This document shows, one piece after another, positions 17,735 through 27,884 of a stretch of 64,000 bases of DNA. Position 1 is the first letter of the stretch, and the number at the start of each line of letters is the position of its first letter. Made by a program: the position numbers and the translations under genes. Under the pieces are notes generated by a model. The model saw only the letters and a program-made list of their open reading frames with translations, was not told the origin of the DNA and did not search any database. The stretch lies in assembly GCA_041821265.1 (NCBI GenBank), contig JBGUEQ010000016.1, positions 20,687-84,686 of the forward strand, in the 5' to 3' direction. Source of the stretch: Lachnotalea sp041821265 (lineage in GTDB: Bacteria; Bacillota; Clostridia; Lachnospirales; Lachnospiraceae).

Positions 17735-17825
17735 TTTTCCTCCATCTGTGCGTTTTATGCACATATAAGTAACCGTACTTTAAAATTTGTACTGGTACCT
17801 TTATACATTTTTTCTTATAAAGATT

Positions 17826-17853
17826 TTATCGGTTAAAATCAGTGAAAACTTTA
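17826..17853 (-). promoter_or_regulatory. SigD (flagellar sigma) promoter of flagellin
   Basis: On the minus strand, TAAA and ACCGATAA are separated by 16 bases, very close to the SigD/FliA consensus (TAAA, 15-16 bases, GCCGATAT). It is about 90 bases upstream of the flagellin ATG. Confidence 0.8.
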
Positions 17854-17904
17854 GTATTTTCTTTGGTAACTACAAAAGTCTGATTGATAACCATATTTGT
17901 TATT

Positions 17905-20900
17905 TTAATTACTACCAGCATGATGCATCGATACTACAAACGATCTAGCTACACTGTACAAATCTCTTGCACTTGTTTCATCTGCCGTGTTTGTTAACGT
18001 ACTATCTATTTCCTGCGTAAATGTATTAATATTTAACTTTTTGCTCGTTATATAATCAACTTTATTTAATGATAAACCTGCTGCCTCTAGTTGTTGTGAA
18101 AATTCACTTTGATTATCCTGTAAGATTTGTAAGCCTTTTTGATTATCTGCTACAATATATCCTGAAGCGGTTTTGTTACTAAGTGTAAATTCAGCTGCTG
18201 CCTTACCAATTGTATCATTTTCCATAGTTATAGAAACTTTGCTCGTATCCGTACCATGTAACACGGTAAGATTAATAGAAGTAATTTCATCCCCAATTCT
18301 TACTGGAATTTCATATTTTTCTTCCTTACTTAAGTTTGTCGTCAGTTTTATTTCATTTCCTAAGAGTTTGAGCTGCTTCAAATCAATCGAGGATATGTCA
18401 GGCTCTTCAGACTGATCATTGATTGCTAATATAGAAACTTCTTCCAGCTCGTCATACGCCTCTTCCAACTCATCCTTGGACGTAATTGACTTAGAAATTT
18501 TATCCACTGCTTGTGTCACAGCACTATCTTCTTTTTCATTTGATAATAATTTTTTATACATACTTCCACGATTTGTCATTAATGAATTGGCAGCCAACAT
18601 ATTATTCATTGTAATTGGTTGCTCAAAATCTGTGAGCATTTTAACAACACCTTCTTCCACTTGTGAAGCTTCCTTCATTATTGAAAGTTGTTCCTTATAG
18701 TATTTCTCTGTCACTTGGTTATCTTCCTGTGTATTAACCAGTTCATCTGCAAATTGCTCCAAGGACATGTCTTTTATCGTTCCATTTTCAAATATTTGTG
18801 AAAGTTTATCTGGTGATATTTGTCTAAGTGTCTTGTCCACTAAATTCTCATAATAAGTCACGGTTTCTGATTCTTGATTCTCACTCTGGCTCTGGCCCTG
18901 ATCTGAATTTGTGCCACTATTAAAAACTGTCGCTATTTGATTGCTGATTGATGTTGCCTTAAATGTCAGGGACTCCAATTCTCCAAAATTATCATCTACT
19001 TTTACATCAATACCTTTATTCTTAATATTTCTTACTCCTGTAAGTAAATTATTCAGGGTGATATCTGCATTCTGATTTACTAATGCTCCAATCACCTCTC
19101 CGTCGGTCTTCTCTACATTGTTAATCAGTCGATACATACCTACATAGGCATCTCTTTCTTCTGCAGTAATATCGTTATTCTTTTCCAGTTTCCATAAAAA
19201 TTCACTATACTTATCCTGCGTATTATCCATGCCAAGCTCTGTTTTTATTTCACTGATTTGATTGTTCAACTCATTTATATTTGTATCTAATGGATTGATT
19301 CCCTCTCTTACCATCGTAAGTACTACCTGTGGTGTCAAATTAGAAATCGTACTACTAACAGCTGCATCGGCTGCCTTAACTGCGTTAATATTATCGGTTG
19401 TGATATCCATGCTGTTATATCCTAAAATTCTTACAGCTCGTCGATTCGATTCTGTTGTATCTAGTTCCAAATCATTAAGAATATCATCTACATTTTGGAA
19501 CGCTTTTGTTATTTGATCACCCATGTCACTTCGAGGTTTTGTCATGAGTGCTTCATAACTTTGATTAGCTGTATCATATGTGCTCTTAAGTATCGTACCT
19601 GTGGTGTGGATTCCATTAATTGTATTTGGTGTTTCACCAGCAACTACACTTGCTAATACTGTGTTTGGTACATATTTAATATCGGATATCTTCGTCGTTA
19701 TTTCTTTTAATGAATTAATGTTTTCATCTGTTTCATCAATATTGTTATTTGATAGCAATTGTTTATAATAGGAATCTTCTGCATTTTTGAGGTTTTCAAT
19801 TAAAGATTTTAGGTCTTGTGTTTCTATTGAAATTCCTTGTTTTAATAATTTATAATTCGCCTCTGAAGTCATCTGTAATCTTATTTCTTCTAATTGTCTT
19901 CTTGCCGTTATAAATGCGATATTATCATCCGACACTTGAATATCGAAATCTGCTGTAGTTGTTGATATTGTTGAAGCTGTACTTGATGTTGTACTTGATG
20001 TTGTACTTGATTCAACACTTGTTGTATTAACACCACTGGTCTGGGTTGCTGACTTTGTAGTTTTATCCCCTTGTACACTACGATCAGTTTCACTTTCCTG
20101 TGCTTTCTTAAGATTATATATATTAATCGGCTGTTCTCTTGCAATAACCGTCTTTATCGTTTCATCTGTTGTATTATTAATTACATTACAAGCATCCTCT
20201 GCTCTGACTGCATAAGAATCTACCTGAGAAAGCAACGCCTGTGATGGTCTTTTTCCCTCTTGTAACGCCTGTATTATGTTATCTAAGGTAGCTTTGCTAT
20301 CCACCGGCAAGTCTATATCCTTTAATGTCTCATATCCCTTCATGGTGTCCTCTGTCAATGGAATATGATTTTGAACAAGCCATTTTGCATCTGTTAAAGT
20401 ATCTTCATTCACTTCTAAATCCGCGCTCTCAATCACTTTACTCATTTGTTCTTGTAGTCCATCCCAGTTAAATTCATCGGAAGTCTTACCATAATACCCT
20501 GTGCCCTCTGTAAAGTATCCTGCACCATAAGTACCGCCTATTGTGCTTTGACCACTATATTCTGCCTTGTAGGCATTCTCTATTGTTGGATCCAAGTCAT
20601 TATTAAGCATATATTTTGCTGCGCCATCCGTGATTGGATTAAGCTGTGATGCAAGTTCCATAGCCTCTAAAGATTCTTCCACATTATCCTTCGTTATTGG
20701 TAAATTACTCTCTTGAAGTTTCTTGGCTATATCGTAAGCCAATTGTGTATTATTAGCTGTAACCTGCTTAATCTCATCCATGCTGATATCACCCGTTACT
20801 TGATAATCATCACAATGCGTTGCAAGATAAATTTGTATTTTATCAGTAACGGTAACAACCGTATTTACATCCGTATCCTCTAAATCGTATCCTTCTTCAT

Positions 20901-21177
20901 CAAGCTTCGTTAAATCCTGCGATGTTGTAGTATTTCCAAGTGCTATCATAGCCCCTTTTACAAAATCTGATTTTTCGCCTGCTAATGCATCCTGAAGATC
21001 TTCTTGTGTGGTATCTCCTATTTTAAATAGTTGATTTTTATCAGTTCCAGTATCCACTAAAAATGCATCTGTACTAAATACTTTTTGTGTTATATTATCA
21101 ATTGCTTTTTGTGTATTATTAAATTCTAATTTTTTACTAATGTTATTTAATTCCGTTATATTATTATTGATGTCCAT
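17905..21177 (-). CDS. Large flagellar-locus protein (DUF6240-like) with FliK-like C-terminus
   Basis: A 1090-residue hydrophilic protein without a signal peptide. I recognise it as DUF6240-like. It holds several spaced copies of a PIT-x-x-N motif followed by a helix (LPITKDNVEES, IPLTEDTMKGY, QPINIYNLKKA, ADITLNNLLTG, QPITMNNMLAA) and a Ser/Thr linker near residue 395. The last 130 residues (VSITMENDTIGKAAAEF, then LEAAGLSLNKVDYI) resemble the C-terminal domain of the hook-length protein FliK. Start 21177 follows GGAGG; an earlier ATG contains the ribosome site itself. A SigD promoter precedes it. A ruler or cap-like role in flagellar assembly is inference. Confidence 0.75.
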   Translation of the reverse strand: MDINNNITELNNISKKLEFNNTQKAIDNITQKVFSTDAFLVDTGTDKNQLFKIGDTTQEDLQDALAGEKSDFVKGAMIALGNTTTSQDLTKLDEEGYDLEDTDVNTVVTVTDKIQIYLATHCDDYQVTGDISMDEIKQVTANNTQLAYDIAKKLQESNLPITKDNVEESLEAMELASQLNPITDGAAKYMLNNDLDPTIENAYKAEYSGQSTIGGTYGAGYFTEGTGYYGKTSDEFNWDGLQEQMSKVIESADLEVNEDTLTDAKWLVQNHIPLTEDTMKGYETLKDIDLPVDSKATLDNIIQALQEGKRPSQALLSQVDSYAVRAEDACNVINNTTDETIKTVIAREQPINIYNLKKAQESETDRSVQGDKTTKSATQTSGVNTTSVESSTTSSTTSSTASTISTTTADFDIQVSDDNIAFITARRQLEEIRLQMTSEANYKLLKQGISIETQDLKSLIENLKNAEDSYYKQLLSNNNIDETDENINSLKEITTKISDIKYVPNTVLASVVAGETPNTINGIHTTGTILKSTYDTANQSYEALMTKPRSDMGDQITKAFQNVDDILNDLELDTTESNRRAVRILGYNSMDITTDNINAVKAADAAVSSTISNLTPQVVLTMVREGINPLDTNINELNNQISEIKTELGMDNTQDKYSEFLWKLEKNNDITAEERDAYVGMYRLINNVEKTDGEVIGALVNQNADITLNNLLTGVRNIKNKGIDVKVDDNFGELESLTFKATSISNQIATVFNSGTNSDQGQSQSENQESETVTYYENLVDKTLRQISPDKLSQIFENGTIKDMSLEQFADELVNTQEDNQVTEKYYKEQLSIMKEASQVEEGVVKMLTDFEQPITMNNMLAANSLMTNRGSMYKKLLSNEKEDSAVTQAVDKISKSITSKDELEEAYDELEEVSILAINDQSEEPDISSIDLKQLKLLGNEIKLTTNLSKEEKYEIPVRIGDEITSINLTVLHGTDTSKVSITMENDTIGKAAAEFTLSNKTASGYIVADNQKGLQILQDNQSEFSQQLEAAGLSLNKVDYITSKKLNINTFTQEIDSTLTNTADETSARDLYSVARSFVVSMHHAGSN

Positions 21178-21233
21178 GCCTGCCTCCATATTGGATTCTA
21201 TCTATTAATCCGTATCACGACTCCATGTATTAT

Positions 21234-21260
21234 ATTTCGGCATAGTATTCCTCTTACTTA
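21234..21260 (-). promoter_or_regulatory. SigD promoter of the FliK-like gene
   Basis: On the minus strand, TAAG, 15 bases, then GCCGAAAT; the -10 differs from the consensus by one base. It lies just after the Maf stop codon and about 60 bases before the start at 21177, so the gene has its own flagellar promoter. Confidence 0.7.
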
Positions 21261-21268
21261 ATAGAGAC

Positions 21269-22924
21269 CTACTGAATAATTTCTAACAAAGAACATATCT
21301 TTGTGCCTTTTATCATTGCCCCACCCTCTGTTGCATCTATCACTTCTACATCTTTGGCTACTGCTATTCTATTTTCAATCCATTCGCGATACATACATAG
21401 TATTCTGGTTGAGTACACGACACCTCCGTCAATTGATTTAACTGGAATCAACCCCTCTAGTCCTATATTTTCTCTTCTTGCTGTACCTGATGCATGTGTC
21501 AAATTACCAGTATTCGCCATATCGGCTCCTAAAAAAATAATTTTGGAAGCTTTTAGCCTAATACTTACATCCAAGGCTGTTGTTGTAACAGATCCTCCCG
21601 ATTGGTATAAATTCCAATTATTTTTTTCTGCATACTCCTTGGAATCTGGAAAATCATGCTGACAAATAAGATATTTTTTTCCCTCATTTATTTTAGCAAT
21701 TTCTCTATATGCAGTTGATAGAACAAGTAACGAAAAATGATTATCTTTCAAATCTACAATTTGTTCTATTATGTTTTTTTGTGCATCGGCTATAATTGTA
21801 TAATCAGGTTGTATCCCAATACTTTCAAGTTTTCTGTGTACGGTTCCAACTGCTAGAATAATGCTATTCGCTGGTTTTTCCTTAAGTAACTCAATATTCT
21901 TATCCAGCGAAGGTCCTGCTGCAATAATATATACATCTTTTCCCTTGAACTCTGGTAAAAGCTCATCTATATAGTGATCACAATTCTTGATGTTACTTAT
22001 AAAATTTGAAATCATCGAATCACCCTGATTACGAATTGAACTATCAACGATAAAAAGATTTTCAAATTTACCTCTAATCCTGTCATCTTTAATATTTCTA
22101 ATAGTTGGTTGATGCATACCCACTACACTATTTTTTGAATCACTCTGACTGGCTTTTGCAAACTGTATATAATCAGGATCATAATATATATTTAAACGTC
22201 CTGTTGTTAAGTGGTGCATATTCCCATATCTACAAGCAAGCTTTATAATATTTATATCACTTTCATATACATCTACATTTTCTGCATTCTTATACTCTAA
22301 TAATGCATTACCATTATTCAGTAGTTCCATTCCAAATATAGTATAATGTGATATTCTGGGATTATAATATGTGTCTGCAAATATTTTACTTGCATTTTGA
22401 GGATCGTTATTACTTACTAAATAAAATTCTTGATTATCCCTTATAATTTTAACGGTAACACTACCATTTGTAGTTGATTCAACAACATATTCAGATTCAA
22501 TATCCATGTTATATCTAATCATTTCAGCAAGATTTATATCATATTTTTCTAAATTTTGAATATTTTGTTCATACATATCTTGAAATAATAAAACGTTTTC
22601 TTTCAACATAATTATTTCCTGCCACTGAATTAATAAAGGCATAAGTTGGAGTTCTAGTAGATCTGACAATAAAATATAATCACTATGATTTTGAGCATTT
22701 GTAATATTTTCAATTACTTCCATAATATAAATTTCATCTACAGTTACTATACGTTCATTAAAATATGATTTATAATTAATAACTTCTGATACATTTACTC
22801 TTAATTGATCGATTATCTTAATAAAACTGCTCTGTCCTCTGTAATAATTCTGACGCCTAAAATCATTGACGCTACTTTTAATTGTAGTAATAATATCTTT
22901 ATTATTATTATAAATTTTTTTCAC
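21269..22924 (-). CDS. Motility-associated factor (Maf, DUF115) flagellin glycosyltransferase
   Basis: A 551-residue protein of the Maf/DUF115 type. The core, from KGKDVYIIAAGPSLDKNIEL through ILAVGTVHRKLESIG and DYTIIADAQKN, is the conserved nucleotide-sugar-binding fold shared with 6-hydroxymethylpterin pyrophosphokinase-like proteins, and ASKIIFLGADMAN follows. Maf proteins transfer CMP-activated pseudaminic or legionaminic acid to Ser/Thr of flagellin in the cytoplasm. Its place beside flagellin, with a full pse pathway 5 kb away, supports this here. Start is GTG 22924 after GGAGG. Confidence 0.88.
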   Translation of the reverse strand: MKKIYNNNKDIITTIKSSVNDFRRQNYYRGQSSFIKIIDQLRVNVSEVINYKSYFNERIVTVDEIYIMEVIENITNAQNHSDYILLSDLLELQLMPLLIQWQEIIMLKENVLLFQDMYEQNIQNLEKYDINLAEMIRYNMDIESEYVVESTTNGSVTVKIIRDNQEFYLVSNNDPQNASKIFADTYYNPRISHYTIFGMELLNNGNALLEYKNAENVDVYESDINIIKLACRYGNMHHLTTGRLNIYYDPDYIQFAKASQSDSKNSVVGMHQPTIRNIKDDRIRGKFENLFIVDSSIRNQGDSMISNFISNIKNCDHYIDELLPEFKGKDVYIIAAGPSLDKNIELLKEKPANSIILAVGTVHRKLESIGIQPDYTIIADAQKNIIEQIVDLKDNHFSLLVLSTAYREIAKINEGKKYLICQHDFPDSKEYAEKNNWNLYQSGGSVTTTALDVSIRLKASKIIFLGADMANTGNLTHASGTARRENIGLEGLIPVKSIDGGVVYSTRILCMYREWIENRIAVAKDVEVIDATEGGAMIKGTKICSLLEIIQ

Positions 22925-23004
22925 TTAGTACCTCCATTAAAGCAGTAATATCAATTTAAAATTTATTATAAACAGCATAATTGTTAGCATTAAATTACTA
23001 TATC

Positions 23005-23961
23005 TTATTCTATGTCAAAATCAAAATAAGTATCTGGATATGGTTCATCCCTAAGTTGAAAATGCCACCACTCCGTTCTTATAGAATCAAAACCTGCCTC
23101 ATCCATTATATCTCTTAAATATTCCCGATTGGCATGTTGCTCCTCGGTGATTGCAGTTGTATCATAATTAGAGATGGTATCCAATAAATCAAAATATCCA
23201 CCCATATCAATTTCGTTATCATCTTGATCCACAATGGTCAAATCTACGGTGCTACCCCTTGAATGTCTTGATTTTTTAGAAATATATCCATCTGTAAAAA
23301 GAACGGATTTTTCCATAGAAGGATAGAATATCTCCTTCATACTCGCATCCTCTGTTTGAGACCATCTCACAAAATGATTCACTGCTTTCTGCGGTCTGTA
23401 AGCATCGTAGATTTTAATTCGATATCCCTCTTCTGCAAGATGATCCGCTGCTACTTTCAATGCATCAGCCGCCTGTGTCGTTAGAATAGCAAGTGGCGAC
23501 TCATATCCATCAATTTTTTCGCCTACAAAGTTATATGCCGTATAGTATCTAATTTCTAATTCTACTGTGAGTATCACATCATCAACGTATACAAATCCTT
23601 CTGGTAAGTTGTATTTTTTGACAATGTTTATGCTTTGATTTTTTTCCTCTACAGAACTAATTATGCCACTTGATTCATCTGTTGTGTTTGTCTTATCTTG
23701 GCTTTGCTCATCTGTACTAATAGTATTATTACTCTGTTCTAACCTAGTGGCATCTTCTACTGCTTGATCTGTTTCATTATTTGCTATATCGGTATTACTT
23801 TCCGATGATTCTTTATCGCTTTGTACTTGATTTTCATTTTGTACTGAATTATCATTTTGTACTTGATTCGTATTTACTTGTTTCTCATTATTTTCTATAA
23901 ATTTACTGCATCCTGCCAGAACTATCGTACATACAAAAATATAAGATAATCTTTTAAGCAT
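23005..23961 (-). CDS. VanX/DdpX-like D-Ala-D-Ala dipeptidase, lipoprotein
   Basis: A 318-residue M15D-type metallopeptidase. A lipoprotein signal (IVLAGCSKF, lipobox LAGC) anchors it outside the membrane, followed by a Gln/Asn/Ser/Thr-rich linker of about 90 residues with short QVQN-type repeats. The catalytic part shows SRHSRGSTVDLTI (zinc His and Asp) and EWWHFQL (catalytic Glu and zinc His). It would cut D-Ala-D-Ala or related D,L-dipeptides from wall turnover. No vanH or vanA is nearby, so this is not a vancomycin-resistance cluster. Start ATG 23961 is preferred over 23979. It lies 31 bp after the helicase gene. Confidence 0.87.
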   Translation of the reverse strand: MLKRLSYIFVCTIVLAGCSKFIENNEKQVNTNQVQNDNSVQNENQVQSDKESSESNTDIANNETDQAVEDATRLEQSNNTISTDEQSQDKTNTTDESSGIISSVEEKNQSINIVKKYNLPEGFVYVDDVILTVELEIRYYTAYNFVGEKIDGYESPLAILTTQAADALKVAADHLAEEGYRIKIYDAYRPQKAVNHFVRWSQTEDASMKEIFYPSMEKSVLFTDGYISKKSRHSRGSTVDLTIVDQDDNEIDMGGYFDLLDTISNYDTTAITEEQHANREYLRDIMDEAGFDSIRTEWWHFQLRDEPYPDTYFDFDIE

Positions 23962-23992
23962 ACCGCTACCACTCCTCATTTCCTCATCACTG

Positions 23993-26900
23993 TTAACTTA
24001 GAAGTTCTAGTAAGTCTTGTTTGTCTAAGGAAACACTAGACACCCCTTCTTCCGATATTACTTTGTCTGCTAAATCTCTTTTCAATTCTTGTAAATTTAA
24101 TATTTTTTCTTCTATTGAATTTCTTGTAATCAGTTTAAATACGGACACTACATTTTTTTGTCCAATTCGATGTGCTCGATCTGTTGCTTGGTTTTGCGCT
24201 GAAATATTCCACCATGGATCATAATGAATTACAATATCTGCTCCCGTTAAATTCAGCCCCGTTCCGCCTGCCTTAAGTGATATTAGAAATACTTTCGTAT
24301 CGTCATTATTAAATTCTTCTACCATCTTATATCTTTTCGCTTTCGGCGTCTGTCCCGTAAGTGTAAAATACGAAATGCCTAGGTGATTCAGCTTTTCTGA
24401 AATGATATGAAACATTGTTGTAAACTGTGAAAATAGCAATATTTTATGTCCACCATTAACACCGTTTTCGATTAAATCAATACAAGTTTCTAATTTTGCC
24501 GAACTACCCTTGTAAGAATCATAATATAGTGCTGGGTCACAGCATAATTGTCGAAGCTTGGTTAATTCTGCCAAAATCTGCAATTTATTCTTTTTAAAAT
24601 CATCTTCAGTTTTATTATCAATGCTTTCTTTTAGTAATTGTACATTTGCATTATAAAGTTCTAGTTGCTTGCCTTCCATTTTCGAGTATATTACATTCTC
24701 AAGTTTGTTCGGTAAGTCTTTAAGCACGTCTTTTTTCAATCGTCTTAAAATAAAAGGACTAATTAATCGATGCAAACGCTTCAAGGATACACTATCATCT
24801 CCCTGAACAATTGGAACTTCTATTTCTTCTCTAAAATGATTATATTTATATAATAATCCTGGCATTAAGTAATCAAAGATACTCCATAATTCACTTAATC
24901 TGTTCTCAATCGGTGTTCCCGTCAGTGCAAACTTAACCTTCGCTGTAATTAATTTAACAGCCTTTGCAGCTAACGTTGACTGATTCTTAATATATTGTGC
25001 TTCATCAATTACTTCTGTTTCAAATACAATATTACTATAGCTATCCACATCTCTTTTTAGCAAATCATACGAGGTTACCATGACATCATATTGGTTATAT
25101 TCTTTGATTAGCTTATTTCTTTCCGCGGCGGTACCTGCCACCATACATTTCGTAAGCTGCGGTGCGAATTTCTCTAATTCATTTTCCCAATTATAGATTA
25201 GGGATGCAGGACAGACAATCAGACTGGTTTTCTTTCCCTCTTCTTTTTGCGATACAAGTAACGCAATCATTTGCAATGTCTTACCCAGTCCCATATCATC
25301 TGCTAATATTCCACCGAAGCCATAAGATGTTAGTGTTTTCAACCATCTATATCCATTCTTTTGATATTCTCTCAAAGTGGATTGAAGTGATTTTGGAAGT
25401 TCAAATTCAGCATCCTCCACCGCTTTAATATTCTTAACTAAATTTTTAAAATATATATCTCTATGATATTCTACGTCTTCATTACTTTCTCTCAAGATCT
25501 TGTCCAAATACAACGCTCTATTTTGAGGTAAAATAATTTTATTTTCTTTGAGTTGTGCAGCGGTTAATGACAATCCATCCGCTAGTTCCGTAATAGTTGA
25601 AAAGGAACTGTCTTCTAAATTAATAAACTCCCCATTCTTCAAACGATGAAACTTCTTACGTCGTTTATAGCTATCCAAAAGGCTTGTCAACTGACTCATT
25701 GGCATAGTATCAGCATCCAGTGTTAGTTCTAGTAATCCACTTTCAATCGAAACACCAATAGAGACTTTAGGAGATGCTAGTACTTTGATATTTCTAAAAT
25801 TGTCTGCAATAAAAACTGTTCCCACTTCTTGAAACGCATTAATTCCTGTTTCCAAAAAATCGAATATCATATCATCATTATTCTTAATGTAAAATGCTTG
25901 CTCACTACTATCTGTTACTCCTGCAAAATATTTCTGACCAATGATATACGCGCTACATTCCGCTTTTACATCACGATATATTTCAATTGGATTGAATTTT
26001 TCAAAAATATTATATTTCTTTTCATTGTATTTACCATAAATCGTGCAGGTAACATAATTTTTCTCTGGTGCATCTAAATATATTTCAATTTCTGTTGTTG
26101 GAGGCATGTACTCTCCAAGATCAACTTCGTTATATTCAATATCACTATAATTGGAAATGATAGGAAGAACCGTAGCACAAAAAGTATTATAATCTTCCTC
26201 ACTTAAAAATGCTTTGCCGCCGTTGCCGGTATCAATATGTTCAAGCAATATTCCCATTTCCTGCTTATATTTCTCATCACTCATAAAAATCGTATCATTT
26301 TGTATCGCGTAAATATGTTTCTTCCCCATAACAATATAGGAGGTGTTATCTCTGTATATCTCAACCCCTTTTTGACTCTTTACGATATGAAATTGAATAT
26401 TTGGGTTCTTTTCAATTAATTTACAATTATATTCGTTAACAGGTGTAACTACATTTAAGGTACGTTCCTGCATTAAGTTCATGAACTTATCTAATTCAAC
26501 TCCTGACAACTGTAAGCTTCTCATTGCCTTTGCATTATACCCATATTCTCTTATATAGGATACATGATGAAAATTATCAACAGACTCAATAATAAAATCA
26601 ATGATACTTAATGACTCCTTAGTAAACGCTTCTCTATCATGTACAAATTTTAAATTTTTACCATATTCATAATCTACGCTATCCGAAATATTATCAACAA
26701 ACTCCGTAAGATTTTTAATAACATATTTTTTCTGATTTCCAACTTTAAAATCAACTTTCGCTTCATCATTATTTACCTTTAAATAAGGTATTACATCAAT
26801 ATTTCTTCCATTTAACTTGCTCTTAAATGCTTCCTTCTTACTCATATATGCAAAATCATAAATTAAATCGCGTATTCTCTTTGATGTGGCACGTTTTAGT

Positions 26901-27202
26901 GTTCCCGCTTTTAATTGTACTAAATATTCTAACAATAGAGCCGCCCTATGTTCACAGATTCCCCAATAACATCTACCGCAGTTACAGGTATTTTGAAGCG
27001 TAATTCGAGCATCGTCTATTGTAACTTTTACTTTGTACACTTTTTTATTATCGACTACATCTCCTACAATAGTAACTTCTGCTTCATATGTGTCTTCTAT
27101 CATTAAATTTTTAACGCAACCATTTTTCTGCAATTGCATCGCATATATATAATTTCTGTTACTTTGGCAATATCTACTTATTATTTCTTTGGTTATCGAC
27201 AT
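23993..27202 (-). CDS. SNF2/RapA-type DNA helicase-like ATPase with SWIM zinc finger
   Basis: A 1069-residue protein. Near residues 70-90, CNCGRCYWGICEHRAALL is a SWIM zinc finger (CxCx...CxH). A long bacterial SNF2-associated region follows. The SF2 motor occupies the C-terminal 480 residues: motif I DDMGLGKTLQMIALL, motif II DEAQYIKN, motif III LTGTPIENR, and motif VI QATDRAHRIGQ. Such proteins move on double-stranded DNA and remodel DNA-protein complexes; the cellular role is not known. Two 27-bp palindromes lie immediately upstream and could regulate it. Confidence 0.93.
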   Translation of the reverse strand: MSITKEIISRYCQSNRNYIYAMQLQKNGCVKNLMIEDTYEAEVTIVGDVVDNKKVYKVKVTIDDARITLQNTCNCGRCYWGICEHRAALLLEYLVQLKAGTLKRATSKRIRDLIYDFAYMSKKEAFKSKLNGRNIDVIPYLKVNNDEAKVDFKVGNQKKYVIKNLTEFVDNISDSVDYEYGKNLKFVHDREAFTKESLSIIDFIIESVDNFHHVSYIREYGYNAKAMRSLQLSGVELDKFMNLMQERTLNVVTPVNEYNCKLIEKNPNIQFHIVKSQKGVEIYRDNTSYIVMGKKHIYAIQNDTIFMSDEKYKQEMGILLEHIDTGNGGKAFLSEEDYNTFCATVLPIISNYSDIEYNEVDLGEYMPPTTEIEIYLDAPEKNYVTCTIYGKYNEKKYNIFEKFNPIEIYRDVKAECSAYIIGQKYFAGVTDSSEQAFYIKNNDDMIFDFLETGINAFQEVGTVFIADNFRNIKVLASPKVSIGVSIESGLLELTLDADTMPMSQLTSLLDSYKRRKKFHRLKNGEFINLEDSSFSTITELADGLSLTAAQLKENKIILPQNRALYLDKILRESNEDVEYHRDIYFKNLVKNIKAVEDAEFELPKSLQSTLREYQKNGYRWLKTLTSYGFGGILADDMGLGKTLQMIALLVSQKEEGKKTSLIVCPASLIYNWENELEKFAPQLTKCMVAGTAAERNKLIKEYNQYDVMVTSYDLLKRDVDSYSNIVFETEVIDEAQYIKNQSTLAAKAVKLITAKVKFALTGTPIENRLSELWSIFDYLMPGLLYKYNHFREEIEVPIVQGDDSVSLKRLHRLISPFILRRLKKDVLKDLPNKLENVIYSKMEGKQLELYNANVQLLKESIDNKTEDDFKKNKLQILAELTKLRQLCCDPALYYDSYKGSSAKLETCIDLIENGVNGGHKILLFSQFTTMFHIISEKLNHLGISYFTLTGQTPKAKRYKMVEEFNNDDTKVFLISLKAGGTGLNLTGADIVIHYDPWWNISAQNQATDRAHRIGQKNVVSVFKLITRNSIEEKILNLQELKRDLADKVISEEGVSSVSLDKQDLLELLS

Positions 27203-27231
27203 AGAACAACTCCTTGATTCTTATTTTGATT

Positions 27232-27367
27232 GTAACGATTTAGTACCTTGATCGTTACTTTTGATTATATTATTGCAATGATTATTATGTTACACTTTTT
27301 GCAACTAATCACTCATACCTACCTTATATTAACATAATATGTAACGATTCAGTACCTTTATAGTTAC
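27232..27367. repeat. Two 27-bp palindromic repeats (family A unit) upstream of the SNF2 gene
   Basis: GTAACGAT...ATCGTTAC at 27232-27258 and GTAACGATT...ATAGTTAC at 27341-27367 are direct copies of one 27-bp imperfect palindrome and match the left end of the element at 9435. From first to last base they span 136 bp, close to the 132-133 bp of the two full elements, though the internal sequence differs. They occupy most of the gap between the SNF2 start and the fRMsr gene. Confidence 0.7.
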
Positions 27368-27386
27368 CATAATGTAATCCTATTAT

Positions 27387-27884
27387 CTAAACAATTTGCA
27401 TGGACCAATTACACTGATTTTCTAAAATATGAACCACGGCTTCTAATCCTTTTTGATCCTGACTGTCAAACCTCGAAAATTCCGGACTATCAATATCTAA
27501 TACACCTACGGTTTTACCCTGAAACTGTATTGGCACTACGACTTCGGAATTGGATGCACTGTCACATGGAATGTGTCCTGAAAACTTGTGCACATCATCT
27601 ACTAGTTGTGTTCGCGCTTCCTTTGCGGCGATTCCGCATACTCCTTGGCCTAATCGAATTTTTACGCAGGCTACTTTGCCTTGAAATGGTCCTAGTATTA
27701 GTTGGTCTTCGTTTAAAAGATAAAAACCTGCCCAATTGATTTGCTTTAGTGCTTCATTAATTAATGCAGATGCATTGCTTAAGTTTGTTACTAGTGGAAG
27801 CTCTGGTTCTATTAGGGCTTGTAGTTGCAAACACATTAGTTCATATAATTCTTTTTTTTCTATTGTATTTTCTATAATTTCCAT
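27387..27884 (-). CDS. Free methionine-(R)-sulfoxide reductase, GAF domain
   Basis: A 165-residue stand-alone GAF protein of the fRMsr type, which reduces free Met-R-sulfoxide using thioredoxin. The three family cysteines are visible in KVACVKIRLG, GVCGIAA and HIPCDSASNSE, followed by VVPIQFQGKTVGVLDIDS. An AGAAGAGA ribosome site precedes the ATG. Confidence 0.9.
   Translation of the reverse strand: MEIIENTIEKKELYELMCLQLQALIEPELPLVTNLSNASALINEALKQINWAGFYLLNEDQLILGPFQGKVACVKIRLGQGVCGIAAKEARTQLVDDVHKFSGHIPCDSASNSEVVVPIQFQGKTVGVLDIDSPEFSRFDSQDQKGLEAVVHILENQCNWSMQIV

Noticed and set aside
23005..23961. A vancomycin-resistance gene
   Set aside because: The VanX-like peptidase is a secreted lipoprotein and has no vanH, vanA or regulator beside it. 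It fits cell-wall turnover.
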